Assembly (NCBI RefSeq): GCF_014839805.1
Contig: NC_051137.1
Location: 7,677,170-7,741,169, forward strand
Length of the DNA: 64,000 nucleotides
Origin: Manduca sexta
Lineage: Eukaryota > Arthropoda > Insecta > Lepidoptera > Sphingidae
Direction: 5' to 3'
In this document: piece after piece, positions 28,201 through 41,823 of the stretch
How the letters are laid out: every line of letters starts with the position of its first letter
Position numbering within the stretch: the stretch's first letter is position 1
The notes under the pieces: generated by a model
The model's database searches: none
What the model saw: only the letters and a program-made list of their open reading frames with translations
Told to the model about the DNA's origin: nothing
Program-made: the position numbers and the translations under genes

Positions 28201-31200
28201 CGATGCTGTCCAAAAACAGTATAACCACACAATTTTTAACTCTACGTGCCATCGCATAAGCGCTCATCACCGTAAGACATAAGATTTCGAGTTTTATAAT
28301 GCCTAGGAATACCACACTAGCTACAATTACCAGAACATAACGGTACATGTTTGTAGCTTTCAACTCAGAGGGGAGGGACAAATCAGTTTTTTTTTATCCA
28401 GAGGGGGAGGAGGTTATAATTTATAAACCGCCACTAATCATTGCAACCTGAAAATCCAATCCATGACCAGAAGTTCCAAGTCATATTCGCTGCCGTTAAA
28501 CCAAGGAGGCGATTAATGCGGCATTAATGTAGGTTTTTTAAACACATAAAGGCTTACATTTTCCAGAACTCTGCTTTGCCCATTCGATTTTAATTCTAGT
28601 TTACGATATGTAATATGTTTCCATTTAATCCGAAGTGCTAGTAAACGCAATGAAACATCACACACACTCGTGATAGAACCGTTTCACAATTCGTAAGTAT
28701 CTATTGTCGACTCTCATGTCGAGTTGCCAACCCTCCCAGACGTCTCAAAAGGGTGTTTTAGAAAGAATACACGCAGTGAGCCTGAGGGACACGATTTCTA
28801 GCCTTTTTCATCGCAAAATCACCCCTTTTTCATATAGCTCCGCACTGTATACGAATAACACTATACAAAAAGTACTGCCATACGTGCGAGAGAATTGAAA
28901 ATAGGTTCGAAATACCTGTGCTTGCCTGAATATTTGGGATTATACATTATACTATATTTATTCATATAACGTTTAACCTTGTACAACATACATTTGGCCC
29001 GATGGTGACCTGTACAAATATCATTCCTATAGCAGATATGTCCAAACTTTGAAATACGTCATAAATGTAAATAATGTAACCGTCTAAAAAAGTAATAAAT
29101 AAGCTTGGCGTAAAACTATGTTCTAAATTTTTGCATTTGTTATTTAATTACGTCTGAATGTAGAGACGAGCATGCCGCTTGCCTGCTGGAAAGCGACACT
29201 GCCGTCCATAAACAGTAACATCTAAAAGAAATTGGAGCTACAAAGTGCTGTATGACACTCTAGTACGCTCGACACTCTGAGACATAAAATTCTAAGACTC
29301 ATAATGTCCCAATAATAATATTGAGAAGCATGGCCTTTAAACCGAAACACAACAGTGCATGCACATTGCACACTGCAGCTGAGCAGTAGAACTAGCCATT
29401 GCGGTGGGACCTAACAGACGACCTTTCGCATACAAAAGCACAATCAGTAATATTCAGAACAATATTCAAAACTAATACCCTTGTTCTAGCCTTTATGTAT
29501 ATTGCTAAAAATAACGAGCTAAGGTTATGCACGAAATTAATGATGATAGCGTGACAAAACAAAAGCGATCATCCCTAAATACAATAAGAAATCTAATTAG
29601 TTTAATATCGTAAATGTTGGCCGAACAAAATATTTTACATACGAGCGCCGCCGAAAAACCAACATTGCAACAGTTCAAGTTTACTATACCGTAAACGTAA
29701 ATTTCAGCCACTTGCTAGCTTGCTTTATCACGAAAGAACCTAGTTTACCAAAGCACCGCCGTTTATTACGCGGTAAACGTTATTTTTTAGGGAAATTTAA
29801 CCAATTTTTCTATATTATTCGTAGACATGCAATTTATATTTTAAGTTATGCAAATTACAGTTAGATATTTCACATTAATTTATGCATTTTCTATTATAGC
29901 TCTACGATAATAATATATTTGGTTTAGGTATTCAGAATTATAATCAACCGTAACATGAGGAATGCAAATATATTCCATAGGTAAGGCGGCAAATAATAAA
30001 CTAGATGAGCGAGATAACAATGGCGGTTAATCAAAACTCCGACACTATAGCAGGTACCGCAACAAGCTTAGTTCCACCACAGCGACAGTCGCTGGCTAAT
30101 TTCATTCTCGGAATAGTTAAAACAATATCTCCCTTGGCAAACCGAAATGAACCGATATAGCATAAGTTAAGATGTTTGTGGACTTGTGACGATGTGCTCG
30201 CCCCTTCATATATCATGCGCAGAAATTGAGTGCACTCACCGCCCCTCTACATGAAATTAGGCAACTCTAAGGAACCCTATACGTACATATTGAGTGTATA
30301 TGTCTAAAATTATTTAGCTCATAGTCATGAATGAGAGATAAGTATGTATTTTATTTTACCGTTACAGACAGTATAAAAATACTGAGAAGAAATAATAACG
30401 CAATGTACATATTAATAAACAAAGAAATGATACTCAACAGAAAACTGATAATAATGCGTGTTTTTCACAAACAAAACTCTTTGGATTAATGTCGAAATGA
30501 ACCCGAACGTGGGTCGCGTCGAACAACAAAATCGTTATTATTGATTTTAGTGTCGAGAACAATCAATCCTGAGGACGTCGACGTTACAGCTAAATCGACG
30601 ATATCCGCCCGTCTACGTGTCTCCCCAACTAGCCGATAGCTGTACGAGTAAATAAGGATTTATCTTCTCAAAACTTACACCACAATTTATAACTACACTC
30701 GTCACTTTGAAAGTGAAGAGAATTTGAAGAGATATTCCTCAAACAATTTACGATTACTCAGACCGAATTGCTTTTAGATAAATAACGTTCTGAAAGTTTG
30801 TGCAAATGAGTCGATATTCGCAATCGACACGATTTACTTTACATCAATTATATAGATGGCGCAAAGACGTACAAAATGAACGATGAACGGTTTGAAGGAA
30901 ATATAAAATGCGAAATTAATATGTTTTTTGCAAAAAAGTATAATTATGTAACCTAATAGCGATTTAAAACATTAAGGTCTAAGACCACATCGTTAACCAC
31001 GCTAAAAATCTAATTGAGCAAATTGTATAAAAACTGTCCCCAATTGGTACATAAATTTCTTAAGTGTTATTTCATGAACTAAAAGCGTGTTAGAACTGCC
31101 TAATGTCACCGTTAACGTGTCAACACTCAAATTCCCATAACAAAATCCAATGAGCAACATATTCATAAAAATAATAATAACCAATTGGACAGGATAACCA

Positions 31201-34200
31201 GCCTAACTTTAGATTTAAATTTAATTACATTAACATACACAACCGCAGCTTTCGTAATACATAATTAATAATTGTTATTTTTTTTTTTTAATATTACATG
31301 GAAAGCATCCACTCCGTTCAGGCTACGGCTGGCTCGCTACCCTATGCACTGCATTGCGGAACGTTGGACTATATTTCACTTTTAGAACGCGAGACGGTCA
31401 CATTAAATCGTTTCCTATTGTTGAAGTAGCATTCTATGACAGGATTAACGAAGCGTGGACGATTATCTACGACACAAAATATCTCGACATTACATTGGAT
31501 ATTCGGCAAATTTGTACCGCATGTGGAACATGTCTGAAAATACATATTGCATGAGGGTAGAGTTTCAACAAAATATAAAAACGAAACTAACAGTGTGTGT
31601 TAAAGCAGTAGTGCCCACTTTATTTAGCAAGTCTGGGAAAAGGCTGTGCTTTGTTCGCACAGCAAACCAACATATGAACGTTTCGTTGTAAAATGAACAA
31701 TAAAGTTACGCGGCCGACACACACAAATGTGCTGTTTACTAAACTAAGATCTTAACTTTTGTGTTACCCCATAAGGCTCTGCTTCATACGCCCAGGTAAC
31801 GGTAATAATATAACGCGAAAATTTTTGTTTAGCGACCTATGTAACTGGCAATTTTAAACCTAACTTAAGATCTCGCATTAAGAAAATATGTGAAAAATTA
31901 ACGAATCTATATAAGAAATAATCGGCACGAAAGTAAAAAAAAACGAAGGTTGGTAATATTACAAACATGTGTTAAAAAATATTACAATAAAATATTGTAA
32001 CACATGCTATACTATACAATATACAATATGTATTATGTTATCAAAATAAAGAGGTAACGCGTTAGCAACATTATTTGTCGCGTTAAGTTTCGGAAAAGTT
32101 TGAAATGATATATTAGTTTACTGTTACAATCCATTTGAAACTAGACGCTTCACTTGTGTAACGCATTCTGGCAATATTTCTTATGAACTGCCCCACATAA
32201 AACATCCCACCGTGCCGCCCCTCAGTAACTTTCCTATTTCCAATGATTGGACTACGCTGGGGTTAGCATCCAGAATATTTCCTTGAATAACGTCGAAATT
32301 TATCAAAGGGAGCTTATACCAGCACAAAATTTATCAATTTTGATCAAATATAATAGTTTTGAAGCAGAATATTTGAAGTCTGTGCTCGACATGAACATGT
32401 ACGTAAAGTTTGACAGAGATGGATTATCTTGGAAATTAAATACTTCAATGAAAATAATATTTACGGATGCGTAAAATATCAGTAAACTCTAGATAGGCCT
32501 GTTTTAACCCAATCCTTTTGAAATACAAGCGTAATGGTATGATCCGCTTTTAATAAGAAGAGTCAACACACCCAACATTATAAAGATTCTGCGAGCGGCT
32601 CATAGTGAAATCTAGTGGACTTTGTTATCTCGAAACTGGCATGAATTTAAATTTAGAATTTGTTCTGCGGGAAATAAATAAGAGTAATGGTCACCTTATC
32701 GCCATATTTAAAGGCTTACAAAACCAATCTATTGCACCCATCGACCAAGATTGCACCATAGCAGCTTTTAAGGTATTTTAGAAAAGGATTATGATTTTTT
32801 GGATTCGGCATTTATGAAATGTTGCGAAATTATGGTTCCACGACTGTTTAATTATTGTGCCTCTCAGGCAAGTTAGCCCACCAACCATAAAAAACCGTCA
32901 AGATCACGGCTCATTATCACAACTATTTTCTTCTCATTTCTAGTAAATATTTTGCAATAAATATTATTATTCATCGAAAGACTTAATCTATAAATTACAA
33001 AAACATGATTAAAATTGCTAATAAATTGGAACTGCACAAATAATTCAGTTTTATTAGGTACATTAAAGAAGAAAATCTTATGTGTACAATTCCATTCGAG
33101 TCACGTGCGCGGGGAGACATTTTGCAAAGCGGCTCGCATCAAAGCTCAAGCATCCAAGACAGTTCAATTTAGAAGCAAAACAGAAGTCGCGCCCATTTGA
33201 AATAATAAATCTATTAATTTTTAATTAACTGACAGAAGCAGTTCATGAAACTGTAAAGCGATCTTAATAAGAGTAAACGACGATAAAAGATATGTCTATG
33301 GCCTTAAAATCTTATCGGAGAACGGGAGGGAAGTAACAGCTAGCCAAACCACCCTTGAAATCGCTTCCCCGTCGCGTGTAGGACTTAGCGAGGGGTGCCG
33401 GGGTGCGCAGGGCAGAGTACAAAGCCGCGGCCGTTGACACGAATCTCCCGCACTGTGTTTATGTATCCCATTGGATTTTTTCCCTACGCATCGACGGAAC
33501 GGATGCTTACTGATGGGCCGCTTCGATTAGATTTAAAATATAATCCATAATGGTAAGGATAGTACCCGCAAAAAAACATTCATTTTGTATCGTTTACTAT
33601 GCATTGAAAATGATAAAATATTTCATTGCGGTAGTTTGCATATAGTAATAAACATTACTTTAACAATATAGCTTGTAAAAGTGGAATCTCGTCTCGAGTC
33701 TAGACATAGCATACAAAACTTATATTTTATTTATATGTAGCTAGAAAATATAAGTCTATATAGTAAAGAAGATTAACTTTGCTATACAGTACACAACACT
33801 GCACAACAACAAGAAAATTAACATAGTAACATCCTCAGACGAGATGACAGGGATGACATCAATGAACTGTGCACCGAAGCTATTTCGGCGACGTATATAT
33901 AGCGGCGCCTTGAACTACTTTGTATACATACGTATGAGTGTGCAAAACCGCGTCCTGGTATATTTCCGTATTTGATTGGCTTTTTATTGCGAAAAATATT
34001 TACAGTTGTTAATTTTATTTATTTACTAATACAAGCATTAAATACTAATACAGTAAGACAGTTTAATACACTTAAAAAAAGGATAAACGGAAGTATATTT
34101 TAAAACAATATTAGTATGTAGACACTTTTATAATATATGTATAGCAAATAAATAACAATGGATAGCATTTTTCTGAAAAATTAATGGAAAGCAATCAAAT

Positions 34201-37200
34201 ATTTCACATTTGTATATATTAATATTATCCTATTTTTAACTAGGAAATCACAATTAGAGCCGAAAACTAACTCCATAATATAATAGTTTGACAAATATTA
34301 AGTATGTCTGGACTTTGAACAGATATAACAATTAAAATATATTAAGTATTCCCCAATTTATTATGTAAACAATAATTTATTAATAATATCACATCTATAT
34401 TATACATATGATACAGTATACTAAATGCTACGGTAGGTTAGTTCCGCGGAACCCATTTATGTGTATGACAAATGCGTCGGCGCGGCGCGGCGCTGCGTCA
34501 ACGCAATCAGTTGTTTATTTTTAAACCAGCAATAACCGCTTACGTTCAAATAAGTGCCCCTCTATTATTACAAACTGAAAGATCACTGGTGTCTTCCTGA
34601 GAACTGAGTCAATCACTATGACTCGGTTCCTCTTGGGTCCATCAACGAACGTATTGAGATGTCACATTAACATAATCAAATAGTCTGGCAGTCTCTATTG
34701 TTTGCTTACAGAATTAGAGCTCTATATTTTAAACATTTAAATAAATTCATCCAGTCATTACTGTGAACATAATAAATGAACCACCCTCACAGGTCTATAA
34801 AATTACTGTCCGAATTTTTCGACTATGTGTGGGAATTTCGACCTAAATATATTTGGACATGTATGCGTGTTGTTGACCGTTTTAATGTTACTATTACTAA
34901 AATTTTGCTTTATTACAATTAGTAGATACGAATAGAATTTAAACCAGCCGAAAATAAACTACCTTTTTAAAACCTTGCAAAAACTAAACGTGAGCATCTG
35001 AAAAGTAGGTAATCGCGTTTAAATAAAAGAAAGTAGGTCAGTCAAAATAGAAGTTCAATACTGTTTCGATATTACAAGAATTGATAGTTGCGTTATTCGT
35101 ACATATTTTCATATGAGCTAGATACTTGATAAGAACAATTATAATTAGAAACCTATTGATTCAATTCCATATAGGTCAACGTATCTGACTCTACTCCACT
35201 GATTACATGCCTTTTTCACGCTTAAAAGGAATAGATTCACAACCTATTACGGATTGGTAAATCATTTAAAATTCTTATGAAATTAATGTCTAGATAGAGT
35301 CTGATACAGTTCAATGTTTCAAGGAGGTAGATTTAATTCTTTTCCATTTAAGAGATAAATAGACAAAATAGCTTATGTAAATGTTTAAAAAATATTCAGA
35401 TACAATAGCTAGTGGGCTTTAGTTCACGAAAATATGTTCTAATAGACCGGAGACTAGAGCAAATAGTTATTTGCAAAGATAAAAAAAAATAATAAGTAAA
35501 GCATGCGGTTACAGAGTCAGAACTGCGTGCCCGAAGCAGAGATCACAGTCTTAGACCGTTCCACTCTCTACACCTATCGCTACTTTAAAGCAATCAATTA
35601 ATACAGTTTGTAAAATAAACATAGAATAATTTAAGACGTCATATTATCCGTTTCCTCAGGCGTCGCAACCAAGAGTGTTGACGAAGACACGTCGTGCCTT
35701 TGTTCTAACTTATGTTGTTGTTCTGAATTCTCTCTACTTTGGATCCTTGTTTAAAACTTTTCGCATTATATGCCTGACACTATATTAAATTAACCGATGT
35801 CGTTTAGCTTGATTTACATATGTGACATTAATGGAACACTAGGGTGATTCATTTATGGTTTGATAAAAAGTGTCTCTAACTCTAGTCTGGGGAGTCAAAA
35901 TTTAAATACATGTCAATAAAGTTTAATACTACATTTATTTTCACATATAGTGCAATAGTCCGACTTATATCCAAACTAATTGTTGCTAACACGCACATAT
36001 GTCTTTACAACAAAGCTTTCATAAAGATCATAAAACAAAAAAATGTTTGAAAACCCTCTCATACATATTTTACGTGTTAGCGCAGGTGTATCTTGTGTAC
36101 AGCACTTTATTTAGATTACGGGCTGAGCCATCATTCAGGTGGGGCTCGATAATCCTTTGTTTAATACCTAAGCTTCACACCTTAGTCATTGTTTGTTCGA
36201 CCTTCGTAAATAAATTGGTTACTGTTCTTGTATGCATGATCCCCTTATTCAAATAGTAAATTTATTTGCACAAGTAAAGTATCGTTTCTTGTTTTTTCTA
36301 AAATGACAAGCTATCGAATCCCCTATAATATAATATTTATATCCATCAGAATCACTCATTATTGTAAGTAGCGTTTCACAACCAGCGTACTTGTTTTGAC
36401 GGCAAAGCTCATGCCTACAGTGGCAGCTCGTAATTTTTTTTTTCATATTTCACTTCTCAACTTGTACAAAGTTCTTTAGTGTTATAACTAGCCACACAGA
36501 GCTTTATAATTCAATGTTCGGCTGATTTTGCTACTGTTAATAGGCAATCACGTCGTTTATGATCATACCTGTGATTTACTTGTTTAATCATTCATTTATA
36601 TAAAAGGGAATAATAAGGCGGATATATATAACCATAATCACATAAACGCCGTTCTAAAAACAACTTTATTTATCTTAGAATGAACTACACGCTCAGATCA
36701 TCTCTACCACATTTCACAATTAAATATGCTCACGACATAAGTTTTAACTTGTAAAGCGAACGCCAAGTGTAGTATCTCCGCTCCTGATCGTTTAAGCGGT
36801 CACGATCTCAGTATTGTGGGAATAGACTGACAATATGCTTCTACGTACAAGTGAGAATCGCCTTAAGTGAGTAATAGCAATAAAACATAATTTAATCACT
36901 GGTAAGCGGGGATTACATGTATAACGTTCCAAATATTAAAAAAAAATATACCAATGAATAACGAAACGAGAAAGCCTAACGTCTCATGGTAACAACACGG
37001 CAACCCCTAAACAATACCACCATCCAGAAATCTGAACTAAATTGTACTATTACCGCTCTGCAAGTATCACCCTGAGATATGATAGTGCATCATAATCTTT
37101 AGTAGTAGTAGAAAATACTACCCGATATGCGCAAAACGTAATCACATGGTCTGGAACATCACCTGGTGGTATTTGACAATAAATATACCCAAAAGTTTAC

Positions 37201-40200
37201 AGGTAGACGTGGAGCCGTAAAACCAAGCCCAAGACATTGTACTGGCATAAATCACGCCGCACCGATCACACGTATTCGGCGTAAGGTTAGATATTTAATA
37301 TCGGATTTGTGGGTAAAAATATTGTTTCGTAATGTCGGTAGGGTGGTAGAATAACTTTAAAAAGCTGAGTTTTTGACGTGGAGCATAAACCAATAGTTAA
37401 CTGAAGCTTGATTACCTTTATGTGTGCTTCATAATTATAGGAACCTTCAAGTATAAATTAGACGAGATGCAGCTAACTTCGGTTATCGTAAATTTAGGCT
37501 ATAAATACAACTTTAAAAACAATAAACGTAAACCGTCTATTAAGTATATGCCATATTATGCTAGATTTACTACGTAAATTTCAAATTAGTGTCTAGTCAT
37601 GTAGTTTATATCCGAATTTCCAATACGAACAGTCAATTCCACACCGACGCGTTAAATTCGCAAGCGTTCGAATCACGAACACAAACAGTTAATATCGATC
37701 GCATTCAATTTCCATGTGACCACACCGTTACAGCCGAGTGCCGACGTGAGGTAATTGAGCCGCTCACTTCCTTCCTGGACCTGTCCGCACTAATGTTCGC
37801 AGACAACGGGACCACAAACAAAACAATGTTACTTCTAATAATTACGCTTTTTTGTCGTTTCAGAGTTTTGAATAGCATGTCTCGACGGTTCGTTCTGAGG
37901 GAAGCTACGATTGTTTATAAAGGTCTATACACTATTCAGTAGAGAAGACTGCGTCTAGGGCTCACCATTTCTAGCAGTGGAATAGTATACATCTATATGG
38001 ATAGTATACAACTATATGTATACTATCTTAATGCTGACAATAATATGAGCCCTTTAGCTAGTATGATTGACAGCATGTTGCTGCTATGTCTTTCCGAACT
38101 AATACTGGCTTTAAGCAAAAAGATAGTGAATCGCTCGTACTTTATGGTTTAAAACAAATTAGAGATAAAATTACTGCAACACTAATTTAGATGAACATAG
38201 AATGTCTCTATTTAACTGTTTATTTATACAAATCTTAATTGCTAACAACTACATAATAGAATAAAAGTTATTGTAAATGTGAAAGTTTACCCCACTGCAT
38301 CTGATGCTAAGTGGAATGGGGTCCAATAGATTGTCGACTGATGAGAGACGATTACGGTTATTATTCGTTTACGAATATGATTTTATTATAACGAAAGATG
38401 TTTAGATATTAGCTCGAAGTAAATGCTGAAACCGCTGAATAGATGTAGATGTAATTGGTATACACATCGAACATACCCATAGACTAACGTATGGGTTACT
38501 TTTAATACTAGAAAAGTACACAGTATAACCTTTATGAAGGGAAAATTCATACACATGAATACTCAGCATACAATATCCATTTATTCGATTTTTAAAAGAA
38601 AATATGCTAAATCATACAATTAGGTACCTATTAACTGTCGGCTTTCACCCAGGTACACAATTAAAACAAAACTGAAAGCTTCGTCTACTTATACAACCCA
38701 ATAAATCATTACTTTTAGTATTAAGTACTGGAGTATTAAGCACTCAAAAGACATATCACCCGCTTAGCAGAACGGGTGTCCGATTCCAGCAATTGTTATC
38801 CCGTGCCTACATGTACCGCGGCACCGATCGATGTCTGACCCCATGCAATGTCGCCCTCGCCTTTAGCGTTGCCTCTTCTGACGGGTCACAGCGTGCCTCG
38901 ATTCTTATATCAAAACGTACGTATCTTTTTTTCTTAATAATTATCGAATATGCCTGGTTTTTTTGCCCTTGTCTTTAAATTGCGTTTTGAAAGGTGGAGT
39001 AGCGTAAATGTGGTTAACGGCTTGTTATTAAGTTATACTTTACCCATAAAATATTATATCTAATTTAACAATAAAATACGCAGCCTTTCAAAGGACGGAT
39101 AATTTGAAAGTGAATACCATATTTAAATAATAAAAACCATCCGCTTTATAAAAATAGAATATATCTTAATGAAACTGAGAAGAAAATTGTGGCTAATTTA
39201 TGACTGACATCGTTCGGATTTTATGCTGCTCTAAAAGCTCACAAGTCACGATATTAATAAATAATTTAAACTGCATATTCCACTTAAATGTAAAGCATGG
39301 ACAACTGAAACAAAATGAAAGACAGCCGCAGCACAATTTGAATTGGTATGTGTAAACAAACATGCAATGCTATAACAAACGGCAGATTGTTAATATTTCA
39401 ATCCTGAAGCAATCGTAGTCACACAATTCAATTTATTCAAATTCCATTTCCGCTTGACGCCCACCAACAGCCGCTCATCCAACTACAATAAGTCTACGCA
39501 GGAAAATAAACGAAAGCTCGTATCGTAATTCGATGAATACGTAATAGGCCAGTGCTCTCTCAGTATCGGACGTGTAAAGCACGTGTGAGAAAAACATTGC
39601 TTTCATAAGGATCTAATGCCATCTACATCATACGCTATTGTTTATTTTTTTATTAAATTGTATTATTAGAATAGATCTGCGGCTGCGTCTGCGTTTGCTT
39701 AGCTTTAGGATTTTTATTGTCGTTTGCTAGATCATTTTACACCCTTCTGATCATAATAATAATATGTTCAGAATTGTTTTGGTATATATCGAAATTGTTA
39801 ACAGTTAGGTAATATTTTTATTGTTATAATGAAATAAGCAAAACAGACTATGGATCGTCTATTAATTATTGATTAGCAACATCACTAAGTCGTCTTATTT
39901 CTGTTTCAGCCATTGTGTCAAATAATTTTAAATCCAAAGAACGAAATACTTTTAAAGTGATCACTTTGAAAGACTAAAAAATGTATCGGTATGACAGATG
40001 AAGACTTAACTAACACTGTTTGAAGTGTAAAATATTGAAAATCTTTACTCACCGATTTAGTAATTAATATATTACAAATGTAGTGTTTGATTAATCAATT
40101 TTGTTTATTCTTAAGAGCTTAGCTTTGCCGTACTTTCCATATATTTTTTGACAATTAGTAGATCTTTTATATCATTAATTTTAAACACTTCAGAACAGTG

Positions 40201-41774
40201 TCAATGACATGATACATTCACGACTCATGAAAGTTTAATATCGTTATTTCCAATAATAATTGACATTCTAACTCGTCGCTGCAGTAAATAAATACAATAT
40301 TTCAATTACATATTTTACCCTTTATCAGCCAAATTAATAAAATATGGTTTTCTGATAAATATTCATCGCTCATGAGGGACTCCACAGACGTGATTATCTC
40401 GTAACCTTAAAACAAGGTAATAAATGTCGGTTCTGTTTATTAAATTCGCGTGCTCTTTGTGGGTCGGTCCGGGCTAGGGTTGCCAATTTTTTCGATTTAA
40501 TACAGGAGGTCGACAAAAAGAACTCATGTGTATGATGGTAAATTGGTGCCTGATCTCCGCACCCCCTGAAAAACCTAAGTAAAGCTGGTACGTTGCTGAC
40601 CTTGAAAAAGAGAAATGGGGATTTGCAGTGTCCATTATTTTATTTATCATGCGAATGACAATATGACAGTAAAAAAAATTATCGACAAACTTTTTTAAAT
40701 CTTTGAATAAAAATTATAAAAAGAATAATATCACAATAAAAAATATGATTAGAGGGTCAGCAACCCTACGAGATGCGAGCACGTGTGGCGCGTACGAGCT
40801 CCGGCTGCGGTGGCGCGGGCGCGGCGCTGCGCGGCCGGCGATCGCATTGTTTGGAATTTCACGTTCAATATGGGGCGTAAATATTTCGACAAAGCGCTAA
40901 AAGGGAGCGCCTATAAAAGAACAGCAGATATCCGTTGCACGAGCTCTTTTATTTATTACTAGCTTTTGCTCGCGGCTCCGCCCGCGTTATAAAGTTTTTC
41001 AGGCTAAAGTTTTCCATTATAAAAGTAGTAGTTTCCCGGGAGCCTATGTTCTTCCCAGGGTTTCAAACTGTCTCCATACCAAATTTTATCTTAATACGTT
41101 GGGTAGTTTTTGAGTTTAAGACGTTCAGGCAAACGGATGCAGCGGGGATTTTGTTTTATAATATATTTTTTAGAACTTTTTAAGAGGAATAATCCCGTCA
41201 TACATCATTGTTGCATAACTTTAACTGTTTACGCAGCGCACGCAACGGAAGCACTCAAAACTAATAAATTGTCCCTGTATTTGTAACATGTTTCATTACT
41301 GCTCCGCTCCTATTGGTCATAGCGTGATGATATACAGCCTATAGCACCCCACAAATAAAGGGCTATCCAACGCAAAAAGAATTTTTCAGTTTGGACCGAT
41401 AGTTCCTAAGATTAGTAAACAAATATAATGAGAAAGCTTCGAACTGCTAAGCTATCGGGAGTTACACGTGTCATTGTGAGTCAACCATAAAAGATAGACA
41501 TATGCTGTCGTGGGATATTTTTTACATAATTTTAAGGAGAACATTTCCGTCATACATGATTTCTATGTAGCTTTAACCATTAAGGTTGCACACGCGACGG
41601 AAGCTTAAAAATGGAGTAACTTCTCCCGTTTTCCCAACATTTCCCTTCACTGCTCTGCTCCTATTAATTGTAGCGTGATGAAAAGTATACTATAACCAGC
41701 ACAGGAGTATGAAAAATAATTGTACCAAGTTTCGTTAAAATCCGTCGAGTAGTTTTTGTTTCTATAACGGTTAT

Positions 41775-41823
<49 letters not shown>

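Larger units (their letters stand above)
16442..29157 (-). other. CadN intron 1, 3' part
   Basis: The whole first coding intron runs 16442-56466 (40 kb). This third holds repeat remnants at 16545-16640 and 17370-17520, a GC-rich structured spot at 18474-18540 and a hairpin at 19681-19736. The rest is AT-rich. Reading frames of 60-100 codons occur on both strands, but none shows domain features, splice support or codon bias, so I call no gene. Confidence 0.75.
29441..40702 (-). other. CadN intron 1, middle part
   Basis: AT-rich, no exon found. Notable spots are a palindrome at 31966-32006, a GC-rich patch at about 33320-33530, another at about 34470-34500, a palindrome at 38000-38027 and a possible repeat remnant at 38275-38365. 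Reading frames up to 117 codons are unremarkable. Confidence 0.75.

Noticed and set aside
33888..33910. TATATATAG followed by CGGCGCC, possible promoter
   Set aside because: No GC-rich upstream region, no initiator or downstream reading frame; weaker than the candidate at 40780-40945.
37589..37942. 117-codon plus-strand open frame in intron 1
   Set aside because: No recognisable family, low-complexity free but without any supporting signal; consistent with chance.
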